A DNA stretch of 64,000 nt. Source: Bactrocera neohumeralis (taxonomy: Eukaryota; Arthropoda; Insecta; Diptera; Tephritidae). Within the stretch, counting starts at the first letter, position 1, and every line of letters begins with the position of its first letter. Below, piece by piece: positions 24,301-33,289 of the stretch. Where the stretch lies: contig NC_065920.1 of assembly GCF_024586455.1 (NCBI RefSeq), positions 67,550,821 to 67,614,820 of the forward strand, given 5' to 3'. The notes under the pieces are model-generated. The model had not been told where the DNA came from and did not search any database. It saw only the letters and a list, made by a program, of their open reading frames with translations. Position numbers and translations under genes: made by a program.

Positions 24301-24805
24301 CGGGAAAAAATATGGCGTCGTTTGCTCTCGCTCCAGTCAACTTTTGTAGTGTTCCTATTGAAAAACCCGCTGTCATACAAACTGAGCATTCAAAATCAAG
24401 ATAAAGATCTTCTTATATCCTTTTATGTCATGAGAAAGACACTTGTGAGAGGTATTATAGCCACAGTGTGATCGAAGTTAACATTTTTTTTCTTGCTGAC
24501 TAAATGTGAAGGAATTTTATTCCAGTTGTTTCTATAGCCAACCAAAACGCAGCTAATGATCGTCATACTGCTGCTTATACAACAAATAGTTAGAAGTCTA
24601 CATACATATGATATATAATATTTTCTAATGCTTATAAATTATCAAAAATCTTTGAAATGCCAATTTCATATCAGAAATTTGAAAACTCATTAATTTTCCA
24701 GGTGGCATCATCATCAATATCGAATGCAAGGCTTGGGCACGCAATATTTTGCACGATCGCAAGGAGCGACTAGGTTCCGTGCACTTCGAGTTGCTGATCG
24801 ATTAA
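12203..24805 (+). CDS. nrv2: Na+/K+-ATPase beta subunit (nervana 2 type), six coding exons, complete
   Basis: Joining 12203-12341, 21761-21901, 21974-22093, 22180-22472, 22540-22708 and 24702-24805 gives 966 nt: 321 residues plus TAA. Every intron is GT-AG and all frames join cleanly. The protein is type II: a cytoplasmic tail (1-48) with RASWAKIG before the membrane, one membrane helix (about 49-72), then a large ectodomain. Six ectodomain cysteines (151, 163, 173, 187, 239, 296) fit the three family disulfides, and sequons lie at Asn178 (NYS) and Asn204 (NDS). FQTLDPRIPKW, GTNPGLGFRP, FLKLNKIYGW and GYLSPLVAV are hallmark segments. The beta subunit folds and delivers the pump alpha subunit and modulates K+ affinity. 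The nrv2 rather than nrv1 label rests on recalled similarity to the fly paralog and is less certain than the family. Confidence 0.93.
12430..12582. mobile_element. TA-flanked MITE, 149 bp, perfect 23-bp inverted ends
   Basis: The element 12432-12580 begins GTCGAAAAAGTCTTTTCG and ends with the exact reverse complement; TA flanks both sides. It codes for nothing and sits 90 bp into nrv2 intron 1. Target TA and length fit a nonautonomous Tc1/mariner derivative. The perfect ends suggest fairly recent insertion. Confidence 0.88.
12830..13790 (-). pseudogene. Mariner transposase fossil in nrv2 intron 1
   Basis: On the minus strand, with many frame breaks, there is text matching the end of mariner transposases: KKMPGIVTEDSALVTLRVYN, a scrap near NGPDLW and SWTFH, and a degraded MKNALRSKGHE-type region at 12930-12990. 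The catalytic block is interrupted by stops and no inverted ends are readable. Confidence 0.5.
13800..15940. other. nrv2: nrv2 intron 1 interior, no recognisable element
   Basis: AT-rich intronic DNA. ORF 15062-15265 on the minus strand has no motif. A CATACATATGTATG tract lies at about 14400-14435. Confidence 0.5.
15950..16240 (-). repeat. Interspersed repeat family C, reverse copy
   Basis: It contains GAAGTTGATCCGG, TTCTCGAAAAGCTGTTTTGAG, CGAAACGGCTGGAC and ATCGGCTACGGGATCAAGGG. Read on the minus strand these words occur in the same order as in 19075-19490 on the + strand. No coding content. Confidence 0.65.
16903..17025 (-). mobile_element. RTE-type retroelement 5' fragment
   Basis: On the minus strand it reads GTTTGAAGGCGAGC, TAAAGTGAGAAGGC and GGGACCCGCCACGTAAAA, the same leader seen in the RTE copies at 38577-39735, 44330-44705 and 56460-58230. 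It stops short of the endonuclease. Confidence 0.65.
17030..18430. other. nrv2: nrv2 intron 1 interior, no recognisable gene
   Basis: Several overlapping short ORFs on both strands (17008-17902, 17961-18436) lack family motifs. They are explained by balanced composition and TG/CA repeats around 17890-17930 and 18020-18050. Confidence 0.5.
18438..18500. promoter_or_regulatory. nrv2: Cluster of TGAGTGA/TGAGTCA heptamers in nrv2 intron 1
   Basis: TGAGTGA occurs at 18438, 18455 and 18469, and TGAGTCA at 18494. TGAGTCA is the AP-1 (Fos/Jun) consensus; the TGAGTGA forms are one-base variants. Four in 63 bp is dense, but a regulatory role is inferred only. A comparable cluster lies in nrv1 intron 1 at 59336-59402. 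Confidence 0.3.
18843..19045 (+). repeat. Direct tandem duplication, ~90-bp unit
   Basis: TTGGAATCCAAGGAATGTC occurs near 18850 and 18940, each followed by AACATCAGTTAGTTCTTA. A third partial copy starts near 19020 (TTAGCTTGGAAAG). Confidence 0.75.
19075..19490 (+). repeat. Interspersed repeat family C, forward copy
   Basis: Words such as CCTTGATCCCTTAGCCGATC, GTCAATCGGTCCAGCC, ACCGACCTGG, TTTCGAGAGAAAGCTGC and CCGGATCAACTTCGAATTTTC occur in family order. With 15950-16240 it forms an inverted pair about 2.8 kb apart inside one intron. Further copies are at 32040-32600 and 34615-34930. Confidence 0.65.
19600..20560 (+). pseudogene. Nearly full-length mariner-like (DUF4817-type) transposase fossil
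   Basis: The N-terminal helix-turn-helix starts near 19650 (FIAERITPKQFLQIVQLKYE, then SVKTVFRALRSTYGQLNRPT). After breaks come QELPLHPKK near 19960, NVTVNGDRYRAM at 20045, DIWFQQDGTTSH at 20125 (second catalytic Asp kept), LFLWRYGKSK at 20270, EMLQRAI at 20380 and MDYLRRSREQHSKEIIF at 20412-20462. A deletion removes the first catalytic block. It belongs to a different subfamily from 2679-3490 and is close to 1-600. Confidence 0.78.
20561..21750. other. nrv2: nrv2 intron 1, last part
   Basis: No gene. A ~55-bp direct duplication (CTTATAGAAAATGAAGA) lies at about 20872-20965. The 3' end carries the pyrimidine tract and acceptor for exon 2. Confidence 0.55.
21761..21901 (+). CDS. nrv2: nrv2 coding exon 2: membrane helix and juxtamembrane segment
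   Basis: The acceptor CTCTTCCACAG precedes it. It begins in phase 1, completing Ala47, and carries the membrane helix (IGIFYTAFYGVLAALVA, then ICMWVFF) and FQTLDPRIPKW. The donor is GTTAAC, which is unusual but legal. The 9.4-kb intron before it is the largest in the gene and holds several transposon fossils. Confidence 0.92.
21974..22093 (+). CDS. nrv2: nrv2 coding exon 3: start of ectodomain
   Basis: Acceptor TTTATAG, phase 1. It encodes GLGFRPLPPSDNVESTLIW and YKGTQHENYKHWTDSLDEFL. The donor is GTGTGTAG, weaker than consensus. The flanking introns are only 72 and 86 bp. Confidence 0.92.
22180..22472 (+). CDS. nrv2: nrv2 coding exon 4: central ectodomain with four cysteines
   Basis: Acceptor AAATTGCAG. 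It carries Cys151, 163, 173 and 187 and both sequons (Asn178, Asn204), and ends in phase 0 after QNHK with donor GTTAAT. Disulfide pairing 151-163 and 173-187 is expected from the family. Confidence 0.92.
22540..22708 (+). CDS. nrv2: nrv2 coding exon 5: distal ectodomain
   Basis: Acceptor TTTTTAG. It encodes NTIWVSCEGENPAD (Cys239), NYLPIRGFPGYFYPYQN and EGYLSPLVAVHFERPK, with donor GTATGT in phase 1. The intron that follows is 1993 bp and has taken up a transposon. Confidence 0.92.
23495..24470 (-). repeat. Family A repeat split by a mariner insertion, nrv2 intron 5
   Basis: The left piece (23495-23579) shows the family A tail TATACCCTGAACAGAGT. The right piece (24374-24470) shows CATACAAACTGAGCATT, the reverse of the family A core. 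The transposon at 23580-24373 lies between them, so insertion order can be read: repeat first, transposon second. Confidence 0.55.
23580..24373 (-). pseudogene. Mariner-like (DUF4817-type) element in nrv2 intron 5
   Basis: Inverted ends share GTTTTTCAATARGAAC (23583-23599 against 24351-24368). On the minus strand the leader and N-terminal region match 2679-3490; then VENIAVDSASIEKDPNQS-like text (24000-24100) leads to WAEQQLKSDPDFHRKV and SDETHFWLNGFVNKRN at 23770-23870, with the first catalytic Asp kept. Everything after the first catalytic block is deleted. It lies antisense to nrv2. Confidence 0.75.
24702..24805 (+). CDS. nrv2: nrv2 coding exon 6: C-terminus and stop
   Basis: Acceptor TAATTTTCCAG. 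It encodes GIIINIECKAWARNILHDRK and a LGSVHFELLID end before TAA at 24803. Cys296 should pair with Cys239. Confidence 0.92.
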
Positions 24806-25121
24806 CAGAGTGTGGGAAAAATGTTCGACGTTTACAACAACAACTAGAGAGCAATAAGCGCGTTGGCAAACGCTTATGTCACACACGAGCATCATAGATT
24901 TTTTCAGCCAGCTGTCTTGTATACACACACACATGCAAGCATACATTTTAAAACAAAAATGAAATCAACACAAATTATATATATATATATATATATACCA
25001 AGGAGCTATGCAGTCGAACGATTACTCGCTAATACAAAACATACAACAAACACAATCCCACAAACATATGTATACAGACAAACAAACATACAAAAGTATA
25101 TGTAACATTTAGTATAATAAA
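24806..25121 (+). other. nrv2: Probable nrv2 3' UTR
   Basis: From the stop codon there is AT-rich, CA- and TA-repeat-containing DNA. The first AATAAA is at 25116-25121 and another at 25368-25373; either could direct polyadenylation. The short frame 24863-25105 reads through this UTR and is not a gene. Confidence 0.5.
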
Positions 25122-25129
25122 TTACGAGA

Positions 25130-26810
25130 CAATTGTTGGGTTCTATAGTTATGTAAATTTCTTGCTAATTTTCTTTTTTCATTTAATTTTATTTAATTTA
25201 AAAATGTCATTTCTGTTAGTTTGTATGATGTCTTTGTTTAGCTTTTAAGCAGATAATATATTATATATATATTGTATGTACATATATATAAATATATATA
25301 TGAATATGTATATGTAACTAAGTTTAAGTTGAAAAACAAAAATTGAGCGAATTATAGTAAAATAACCAATAAATAATACCAAATGTATGTATTTTAGAAC
25401 ACTTTGCAACAGTCTAGCGCCAAGCATACAATTATACCTACATATATACAAACGTAAAAGTATGTATATGCCACAAATTTTTGACAATCTTTTTCCTGTT
25501 TTAGATAAATCGTACATAATCGAACATAAAGATAAGTAACCGGAAGCTACATATACAAGTATACATACATACAGACCGTTTTTCGAAATCTGCAGAGTAT
25601 AACAAAAAAAAATTTTTTTGAGGAGCAAGTAAATGCTTGAACGGAGACAACTCATCCAAATGCACAGCCAAAGTATATTTCAATGCATTACCAACACATC
25701 TACCAACAAATATTGCTTACGTACACACATATGTGTGTATAAACTTGTATTTTAAGTTAACTGCCATTCACATGTCGACAAGCTGTAGTATAACGCATAA
25801 AAGTATGCTAATATATTTAAAACTACATGCGAGAAAAATATTTCATATGTCAGAAAAAATAATGGGAATTTCAAAATGAAAAAAATATATTCAAATATTT
25901 AATAATATTATAATATTATCAAATATCGAATTATCGAGTATTTAATAATATTAAAATATACCGTTAGAGGAGCCTGCTGCTAATCTTTTTCAAAAAATTT
26001 TATGTATTTCGATATTTGGCTTTATTTGCCATGTTTTCAAAATAATTACGAAAATAAACTGATTTTTTGTTTTCGAGAGAATTTCTGAAACGATAAAAAT
26101 AAACTGATTTCTGAATAAAAAATATAATAAGTATTTAAAGATTTCGAAATAAGTTTGATTTTTAATTTTGCTATACTAGAACGCATGCAAAGTATGCTAA
26201 ATACTATACTGAAAAAAACAAGCGAGAAAAAATTAAAAAAATGCGAGAAAAACATTTACTTAGTCAGAAAAATTAATGGTGATTACAAAATGAAAAAAGT
26301 GTATTAGAACAATAACGTTGTTCTTTATACAATTGTGGGAGTTCTGCTGACAATAGTTTTCGAAAATATTTTTTAAGTCTTTCAACATTTTTTATTTAAA
26401 ATAAACCGATTTTTAAAACCGTCTTCGAAAAGCCTGAGAAATCATAGAAATAAACAGATTTTTCAATAAAACCATGTTAATGTGAATTTCAGAGTCTTGA
26501 AATAGGATTGATCTATAATTTTCAACGTATTATTTGGAGATTTTCTAGAAATGAGTTTGTTCTATATTCCAATCAAGTTCTAACGGTTTGAGTTCAACAT
26601 ACCTGTAGGAGATCAAGCCTTACACATTGATGGACTAACCCACTAACTGTTGAAATTAAGTTTTGAATTAGTACTTTTTGCAGTAATAACTCGAGTTAAC
26701 GAAACGTTGTAATGACACGGCAGCAAAAGTTTTCATAACACAAATTCGAAAATTATTCAAACAATCTGGATTAAAATAAATCTCTATTTAAAATTCGAGA
26801 ACATTTTTTT
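25130..26810. other. AT-rich intergenic DNA with TA/TATG microsatellites
   Basis: A TATA-rich tract lies at 25250-25320. Frames at 25245-25879 follow these runs and are not genes. No motif is recognised. Confidence 0.55.
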
Positions 26811-26814
26811 TTAA

Positions 26815-27480
26815 TTTTGAATGCTGAAAAGAAATTTTGAAATTGCCTAACATTTTCAGTGATGAAAAGAAAAAAACTTAGGTTATGAAAAATTTCGGGA
26901 TCCCGATATGAGTTAGCCTTAAATTTAAAAAATGCTTTATTAGTTTATTTAAAAATTGAGTTAAATAAAATTTTCGGTTGTTAAAAGAGACGAAATTTAA
27001 ATTTTGAAAAATTTCGGGATCCCGATATTCCTCTCTTAACCTCTTAAAATTGTTTTATAAAGCATTTTCAGTGCTTAAACAACTGAGAATTAAGTTTTGA
27101 AAATTTCAGGATCCAGATATGAGTTTTAAATTTTAAAAATTGTCTTATATAACACTTTCAATGGCAAAAAGAGAAAAAAAGTAAGATTGATTGAAGAAAA
27201 TTTTCGGAATCCCAAAATTTGTAAGCATTGAACTTTAACATTTGCTTTATAAAGCACTTTCAGTGCTGAGAATAAGGTTTTGAAATTTTCGGGATCCCGA
27301 TAAGAGTTAGTCTTAACTTTCAAAAATTGTTTTGTACAATATTTTCAATGGCAAAAAGAGACAAATTTTAAGATTGATTGAAGAAAATTTTCCAGATCGC
27401 GAAATTTACAAGCACTAAACTTTAAAATTTTTTTATAAAGTTTTAAAAATTTCGGGATCCCGAAAAACGTTTACTATTAA
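26815..27480. repeat. Diverged tandem array with CGGGATCCCG palindromes
   Basis: A motif of the form AATTTCGGGATCCCGATA recurs at about 26888, 27004, 27096, 27200, 27283, 27390 and 27450, with spacing of 60-116 bp. Between motifs are TTTATAAAGCA, TTTTCAGTGCT and AAAAGAGAAAAA words. Four copies keep the perfect 10-bp palindrome CGGGATCCCG. No protein is encoded. Confidence 0.75.
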
Positions 27481-28735
27481 AGTAAAAAATTGTTGCAAAG
27501 TACATTTAAATAAATTTTATGACGAATGAAATATTTTTTAATGTATGTAGGTATGTACATATGTTATATGCATAAATGCATTTTTCCTTTAAGAGATGTG
27601 CATAAACTCGAAAACGAAAAAATTTTCACTAAAACACCTGCAAAAAAGTAAAGACAAATGTATACAACGGTAATGTCAGCGTTTTTGTTTTTGTAAACTA
27701 ATAATTAATTTGCTAGTTTTAAAATTAAATATAATAATTAACCCTATAGAAAACGAGCAACCGCCACACGGGCCACTACAACAAGCAAACACACACAACA
27801 ACAAAAAGAGAACAACAACAAATAACTTAGCGGTAAAGCAGCATACACCTAGCAATGTACAAGTAGTTCAATCCAAAATAAAGAAAAACAAAAAAGCTAA
27901 TCATAATAATTAAACTAACTCATTGACAAGCAACTATTGTAAGTTAAGCAGTTATAAATAATATTAATAAAAAAATGTTTAAATAAAACGAATAAAACAA
28001 TTAAAGACCAACAACAACAAAAGTATCTCCTTCAGGCACTAAAAATGCCAAGGTTACAAGCATTTATCTACACTGACTAAACAAACATACACACGCACAC
28101 ATGCACATAAACACATAAATATTTTGTAATTTTTATAAAACTCATAAAAAAATTGAAGCAAATGAAATCAGCAAAAACTGTGCATGAAAAAGCCGAAGCA
28201 ATTGCTTATTTTATTTATTTTGAGATTTTTATATTCTTTTGATTTATTTTTCTTTTTTTGTCTCAATTACGCAACCCATTAATTGTGCTAATCTTTCGTA
28301 TTGATAAGATAAGCTCGGATCGAAAATGAAATCAGTATGGAGTACCTATAACCGGCCACAAGATAAAAATCACAAACGACGTAAGCAGCTGACACTGGTT
28401 ATGGCAAAAAATAACCGCTAGTCGTATCTCTGCATACAATTGTGAGCCCAGTGAAGTTGGCTTTTGAAAAGGCATATGATATATAGTATATGAATTATGA
28501 AGTATCTAGCATAATTGAGATATTTAATCAACTGCAGGCACTTATAAATGTGTAAAAACAAAAAGCATACTTATCGCCAGAAAATTATTGACGATATTCA
28601 AGCACGTCACTTTAAGTTCATGTTGATGGGTTGAATCGGCAAGAATGAAGACAAGCATTGATAAAAGAAATTGCTGTCGTTATAATTGAAGGTTTTGGAT
28701 TTTTGTCGACAAAACAGTTAATAGTTTTCTTGACA
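27481..28735. other. Intergenic, no recognisable feature
   Basis: A- and CAA-rich DNA (27760-28020) accounts for the frame 27710-27913. Nothing else is supported. Confidence 0.5.
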
Positions 28736-28739
28736 AAAA

Positions 28740-29240
28740 TGTTTCCTGACAGAGTTTTCCAATCATCATTACTTCATTATACTCTGTTAAAGATCAGATT
28801 ATTAGTACAATGTTTCTGGAGAATAGTTTTCCACAGATCACCACTTTATGAAAATCATTACTTCATTATAATCTGTTTGAGATGAGATCGCCAATACAAT
28901 CCTCCGGAGAAAAGTTTTCCACAGAACACCGCTTTATGAAAATCATTATTTCATTATAATCTGTTTGAGGTCAAATCATCAATACAATGTTTCTGGAGAA
29001 TAGTTAGCTTTACGAAGATCGTTACTTCATTATACTCTGTTTAAAATCATAATTAAAAGATGAGACAAATAGAGTTTTTCTTAACCAAAAAGGTTTAAAA
29101 AATATAGGTAACGGTTTTCCAAAAGTTTTTTGGTGGTGTTTTCGGAGAGTAGTTTTCCACAGAACACCGCTTTATGAAGATCGTTACTTCAATGTACTTT
29201 TTTAAAGATCTGTTCGTCAATACAATTTTATAACATTTCA
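28740..29240. repeat. Minisatellite-like array, ~90-bp unit
   Basis: The unit carries GTTTTCCACAGAACACCGC, TTTATGAAAATCATTACTTC, ATTATAMTCTGTTT and CAATACAATGTTTCTGGAG. Copies start near 28755, 28835, 28915, 28995 and 29150; the fourth is shortened and an unrelated spacer precedes the last. Confidence 0.75.
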
Positions 29241-29920
29241 AATTTTACTTTCTTCTCATACTTAAGGGATTTAACAAGTAGAATCTTAACCAAACAGGTT
29301 TAAGAAACATGGGTATTTTTTTCTGGTGTTCATTTCTGCGATCCGCTCTGTGGAAAGTCATCGTGAATACAATTTTGCTGAATATTTCAAGTTCAGTAAT
29401 AATGATAGTCAAGTGGTTAGATTTAGCTGACACAAATTTGTCTATCTTCAGCGTAATTCAGATTTGACTTTACTATCGATGAAAAGGTGTTTCACTTCCA
29501 TTTTGTATAATATATTCTGGAGTTAGAGCTATTTGACTAAATAGACAGAGATCACTCAAGCGCAGTTATGAAGTTTTAAAAAAGATTTTCAAATTATTTG
29601 ACTGGGTCTCTTCAGCCTTCTTAAATTTTTTAATACACTATTTTGTATTCCAGGCTTTATTACGAGGAATATCCCTCTAAGATTTTCAATGGAATAAGAT
29701 GGAATAGGCTGCCAGTCACATTCTGTAAAGGAAGCAATATGATTCATTATTTAACTTGTTTTCTTAAACCTATCCAATCTATCTAAGAAATAAAAACATC
29801 TAATTTGCCACCAAAAATTGAGTTTGTTTCGATTCATTGAGTGTGTCCATACTGACGTAGAGAGCGTCATAGATAGGCAATATGTTAAACACGTGAGAAT
29901 ACTTTTATTTGTGATTACAT
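29241..29920. other. Intergenic, no recognisable feature
   Basis: AT-rich with a short minus-strand frame (29245-29433) lacking motifs. Confidence 0.45.
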
Positions 29921-29924
29921 AATC

Positions 29925-30071
29925 TTTATATATAAAAATTACGTTTCACATTGTCTGTCAGCGATGGACTCCTAAACTACTGAACCGATTTTAGCTAAAT
30001 TTAGCACATTGTGTCCAGTTTAAGTCAACTTAGAAGATAGGATAGTCCCAACTATTCATAAATAAGAAATA
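29925..30071 (+). mobile_element. Helitron-like 5'-end fragment (tentative)
   Basis: The start TTTATATATAAAAATTACG, followed by CTAAACTACTGAACCGATTT and TAGCTAAATTTAGCACA, resembles the 5' end of insect Helitron/Helentron elements (TATATATAAAAATG..., then an 'ACCGATTT' block). There is no hairpin 3' end or helicase here, so this is a fragment at most. Confidence 0.4.
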
Positions 30072-30243
30072 CAGTGGAAGCTGTACTAAATGAACGCTCT
30101 ATTAAGCGGACATTTCCATTAACATATTGACCGTTCCCACAATTTGTTGATATTTATTAAGTACAATCTATTAAGCGGACAACTCTAATAACTGGGCAGA
30201 AAGGCTGGTTCGTCAGTGTCTCTCTATGGGAGATTTCACTGTA
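30070..30243. mobile_element. pogo/Tigger-like MITE, 170 bp
   Basis: The element 30072-30241 starts CAGTGGAAG and ends with the near reverse complement of CAGTGAAAT; TA flanks it on both sides. ATTAAGCGGACA occurs twice inside. CAGTGGAA ends and TA targets fit the pogo group. No coding capacity. Confidence 0.65.
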
Positions 30244-30290
30244 TATATTTCTAAGCATACGCGTGTATTCACAATCCCAAAAAAATGTAA

Positions 30291-30406
30291 TACAGTTGAA
30301 GTTCCATAACTCAAACTTCTATAACTCGAAGTTCTCCATTACTTGATCTCTTGAATTAGCAATAGAAATCAAAATGCATGCAAAATGTTAGAAAAGTTCA
30401 ACTGTA
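30291..30406. mobile_element. pogo-like MITE, 112 bp
   Basis: The element 30293-30404 begins CAGTTGAAGTT and ends AAAGTTCAACTG, flanked by TA. CATAACTC/TATAACTCG words repeat near the left end. It lies 51 bp from the previous MITE but has a different sequence. Confidence 0.7.
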
Positions 30407-30409
30407 ATT

Positions 30410-32030
30410 ATAATTTTCAGTAAAATTCCAAACCTTAAAGGCCATTTTCTCAATGTCTGGTTAGCAGCCATTTGTCAGTTAAGTTCTGGTAAACTTAACC
30501 AAGATTCCTTCTTTCGGTAAAAAACCTTTTTAACAACTAGAACTGACAGATGCTGTTAACCTACTGAAATAAATGCGTTATTTTTTCTTAAATTAGTTAT
30601 TTTTTCTATAGACATTTATTATATGAATAAGTTTTTTTTAAGTGCCTAGTTATATAAAATGAGATGAATTTGACTGTTTAAGAGCTAATGACCGCCAAAG
30701 GGCTACACGAGAAACTAGTCGTATTTTCTGGCTTTTCTCCATACATATTTTGACGGAATTGAACTTTATAACCATGTTACACATCAAATTGAGGGTCCTT
30801 GATTGGATTTTATGTGTCATAAAGATATTCGATAGATTTTTATCGCCCGAGTGAGCTGGAGGAAGTCTTAATTTTTCATTTTTTAACCCAAGCCAAAATT
30901 ATTTTTTAAAATTTTATTTCATGATTTTTCATTACATTTTTCTTATTTCTTTTTATAAGTACTTTATTATATATAAAATATATTAACTAACCCAAATATT
31001 TACACATAAGCCTTACTGATACATATTCAAATTCCCTTGTGGTTAAGCGATGAGTAACACAATTTTTAAATAACATTTTACAACTCAAGTTAAACGCAAG
31101 TGAAAACCGCAGAACATATGCTCAAGATAATGTAATATTATTTAGAGTATAATATTATTTATTTATACATTATTACGTAAGTACTAAGGCATCTTAAACT
31201 CGCTTTGCATGCTCAAACTTTAACATTTTATGGAATTTCTAGAAAAGTAACGTAGTAGAAATAAAAATGTTATGTATGTAGAGTAAATAACAGTTAATGA
31301 TAAAAGAAGCTGCTATAGTGCCATTCTAAAGACTCCATAAAATAGAAAAATAAAAACATAGTTAAATAATCTACTGAATGGATAGAACTAATCTTGCTAA
31401 ATATACCGAACTTGTTTAAATCCTTCAAAGAATTCTCTTATATGTATGCTGAGAATAATTATTGCTGAAATGACTGGACTGCTGTACTCCAATCAATCAA
31501 TTATCTTATATGCTGAGAGGGACAGCTGTACTCCGAACAATCCAACAGTTTCCAATCAGTGAGTGCGTAAAAGCCTTCAGCTGTCTTTTAATATAATATC
31601 CGTACAAGTATATACGACATACGTATGCAGCTGACAGCATCTAATTCTTTCTCAGCTAATAGTTAAGAGATTGGAATGATATGGGTTATGCTAAAAACCA
31701 AATTCGAGGAACAAACCAACAAAGAGTACGGAAAAATAAATTTCTTTAATGAAAAATTATATCAGCTACTGTAGTCACTGCCCAAGCAAAACTATCAAGA
31801 ATCTGTAAAAAAAATTTACTATGTATGGTTAGAAAAGGTATAACCAACAACATTTAAAAAGTATGTAAGGTCAGTTCTATAAAACACTCATTAAAGGCAA
31901 TCAGCTCCTATGGTAAGGGGTTATATCCACTTGCGAGTCGCGAAAAAATCGTTTTTTCTTAAAGTTTCTTCGACTATGCATTTCATTTAATAAAAAATAT
32001 TAATAGCGTACATTCACAGAATTTAATGTC
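30410..32030. other. Intergenic, no recognisable feature
   Basis: AT-rich; no coding frame, RNA gene or repeat that I can name. Confidence 0.45.
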
Positions 32031-32039
32031 CTTAATTAA

Positions 32040-32600
32040 TAGGCGATTCATTTTGAAAAATTTTGGGTTTTCTTAAACCACCAGCCGATCTCCAGGAAGA
32101 ACTCCAAGAAAAGGTGTCTGGTGACAAGAAGATTTTGCTGCTTAAAATTATCAAAAATTCTAAAACAAAAAAATATAAGTATATATTATTATCTACTATA
32201 ATACTGAATACAAAAAATGATAAAAGGACCAGACAAAATTTTGATTTTTGACAAAATTATGACATCCCAAAAATCTTTTGTGAAATAGTTTAAAATTCAG
32301 ATTGGCTTAGAAAATGGAAATTATAACCAAAACTCTTATTCGATCATTACTTAAGAGATATATCTTAAAAGATCATGTAAAAGTTTAAAGTCTGTCGTTT
32401 CGAAGAAATTTTCCTCACCGACTCTGAAACTAGTATTTCATAAAAACATGTTTTTAGTTCTGGGAGGCGATCGCAATAAGTTAAAAAAAAATTTAAGCAT
32501 ACGCTCTCACCTCCGAAGCTATTTGCCGAATCAGTTCCAAATTTTCTGAAAATATTTTTAAATATATTCGATACATTAGCCAAAAAAATGGGTTTTTGAT
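32040..32600 (+). repeat. Interspersed repeat family C
   Basis: It holds ACCAGCCGATCTCC at 32080, then CTCACCGACTCTGAAAC, TGGGAGGCGATCGC and CGAATCAGTTCCAAATTTTC at 32410-32550, in the order seen at 19075-19490. The frames 32063-32251 and 32365-32714 are shadows. Confidence 0.55.
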
Positions 32601-32609
32601 ACTCACAAG

Positions 32610-33185
32610 CAGATACAGCCTCCCATTTTTATACTCTTGCAACATGCTGCTACAGGGTACAATATTTTTGTTCCTTGGTGTAATTGCACCACTGCCACGC
32701 CCACAAAACCTCATTATCCGAAAACGTATAAAGTACTTGAGATATAATAGTCTTATTTGGCACAGGGGATCGCAGTAGAGGTATCTGTGAACATAAAATT
32801 GTGAAAAACTGGGCGTGGGCCCCTTCTAATAATAGATGGTATGAGTGGTTTCTAATGTAGCCGGGTCAAAACTGAACGATTGGCATGGTACCGCCTACTT
32901 TTAGGTGAAATCACCTATCTCGAGTTCCTTTCCTGATAGGAGTATGTCTGTGTGCTACAAATGGGTTGAATCGGGTATACACTTCCATAAACTCCCGTAA
33001 AGCCAATGTAAGGATTTTCGAACTTCCGGGCGACTTTATGCCGCATATATCGGCCTATATGAAAGTTATCTTAATAATATTGAGAGAGCATGTTTTTCTT
33101 GTTTCTTTTTTCCCAGGCTTTAATCCTTCAAGTTGCGAGAGTATAAAATGTACGGTTACACCCGAACTTAGCTCTACCTTACTTC
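32610..33185 (-). repeat. Interspersed repeat family B, reverse copy
   Basis: It spans a TTTTATACTCTTGC end at 32627 to GTACGGTTACACCCGAACTT at 33150. ATAAAATGT, GGGCGTGGGCC and CACCACTGCCACGCCC are landmarks. The frame 32966-33283 is a shadow. Confidence 0.6.
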
Positions 33186-33289
33186 TTATATTTTATGATC
33201 AAACTGAACCACTTTCCAAGCAGTGTTCTAATGTTTCAAACTGTTTTTTTTTATTCCAAAATCTTATATCGGAAAGTAAGTAAACAATT

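Noticed and set aside
25245..25655. 136-codon minus-strand frame rich in Ile/Tyr
   Set aside because: Derived from TATA and TATG repeats near the nrv2 3' flank.
26815..29240. Regularly spaced repeats as a CRISPR-like array
   Set aside because: The genome is eukaryotic, units are 60-116 bp and diverged, and spacers are themselves repeated.
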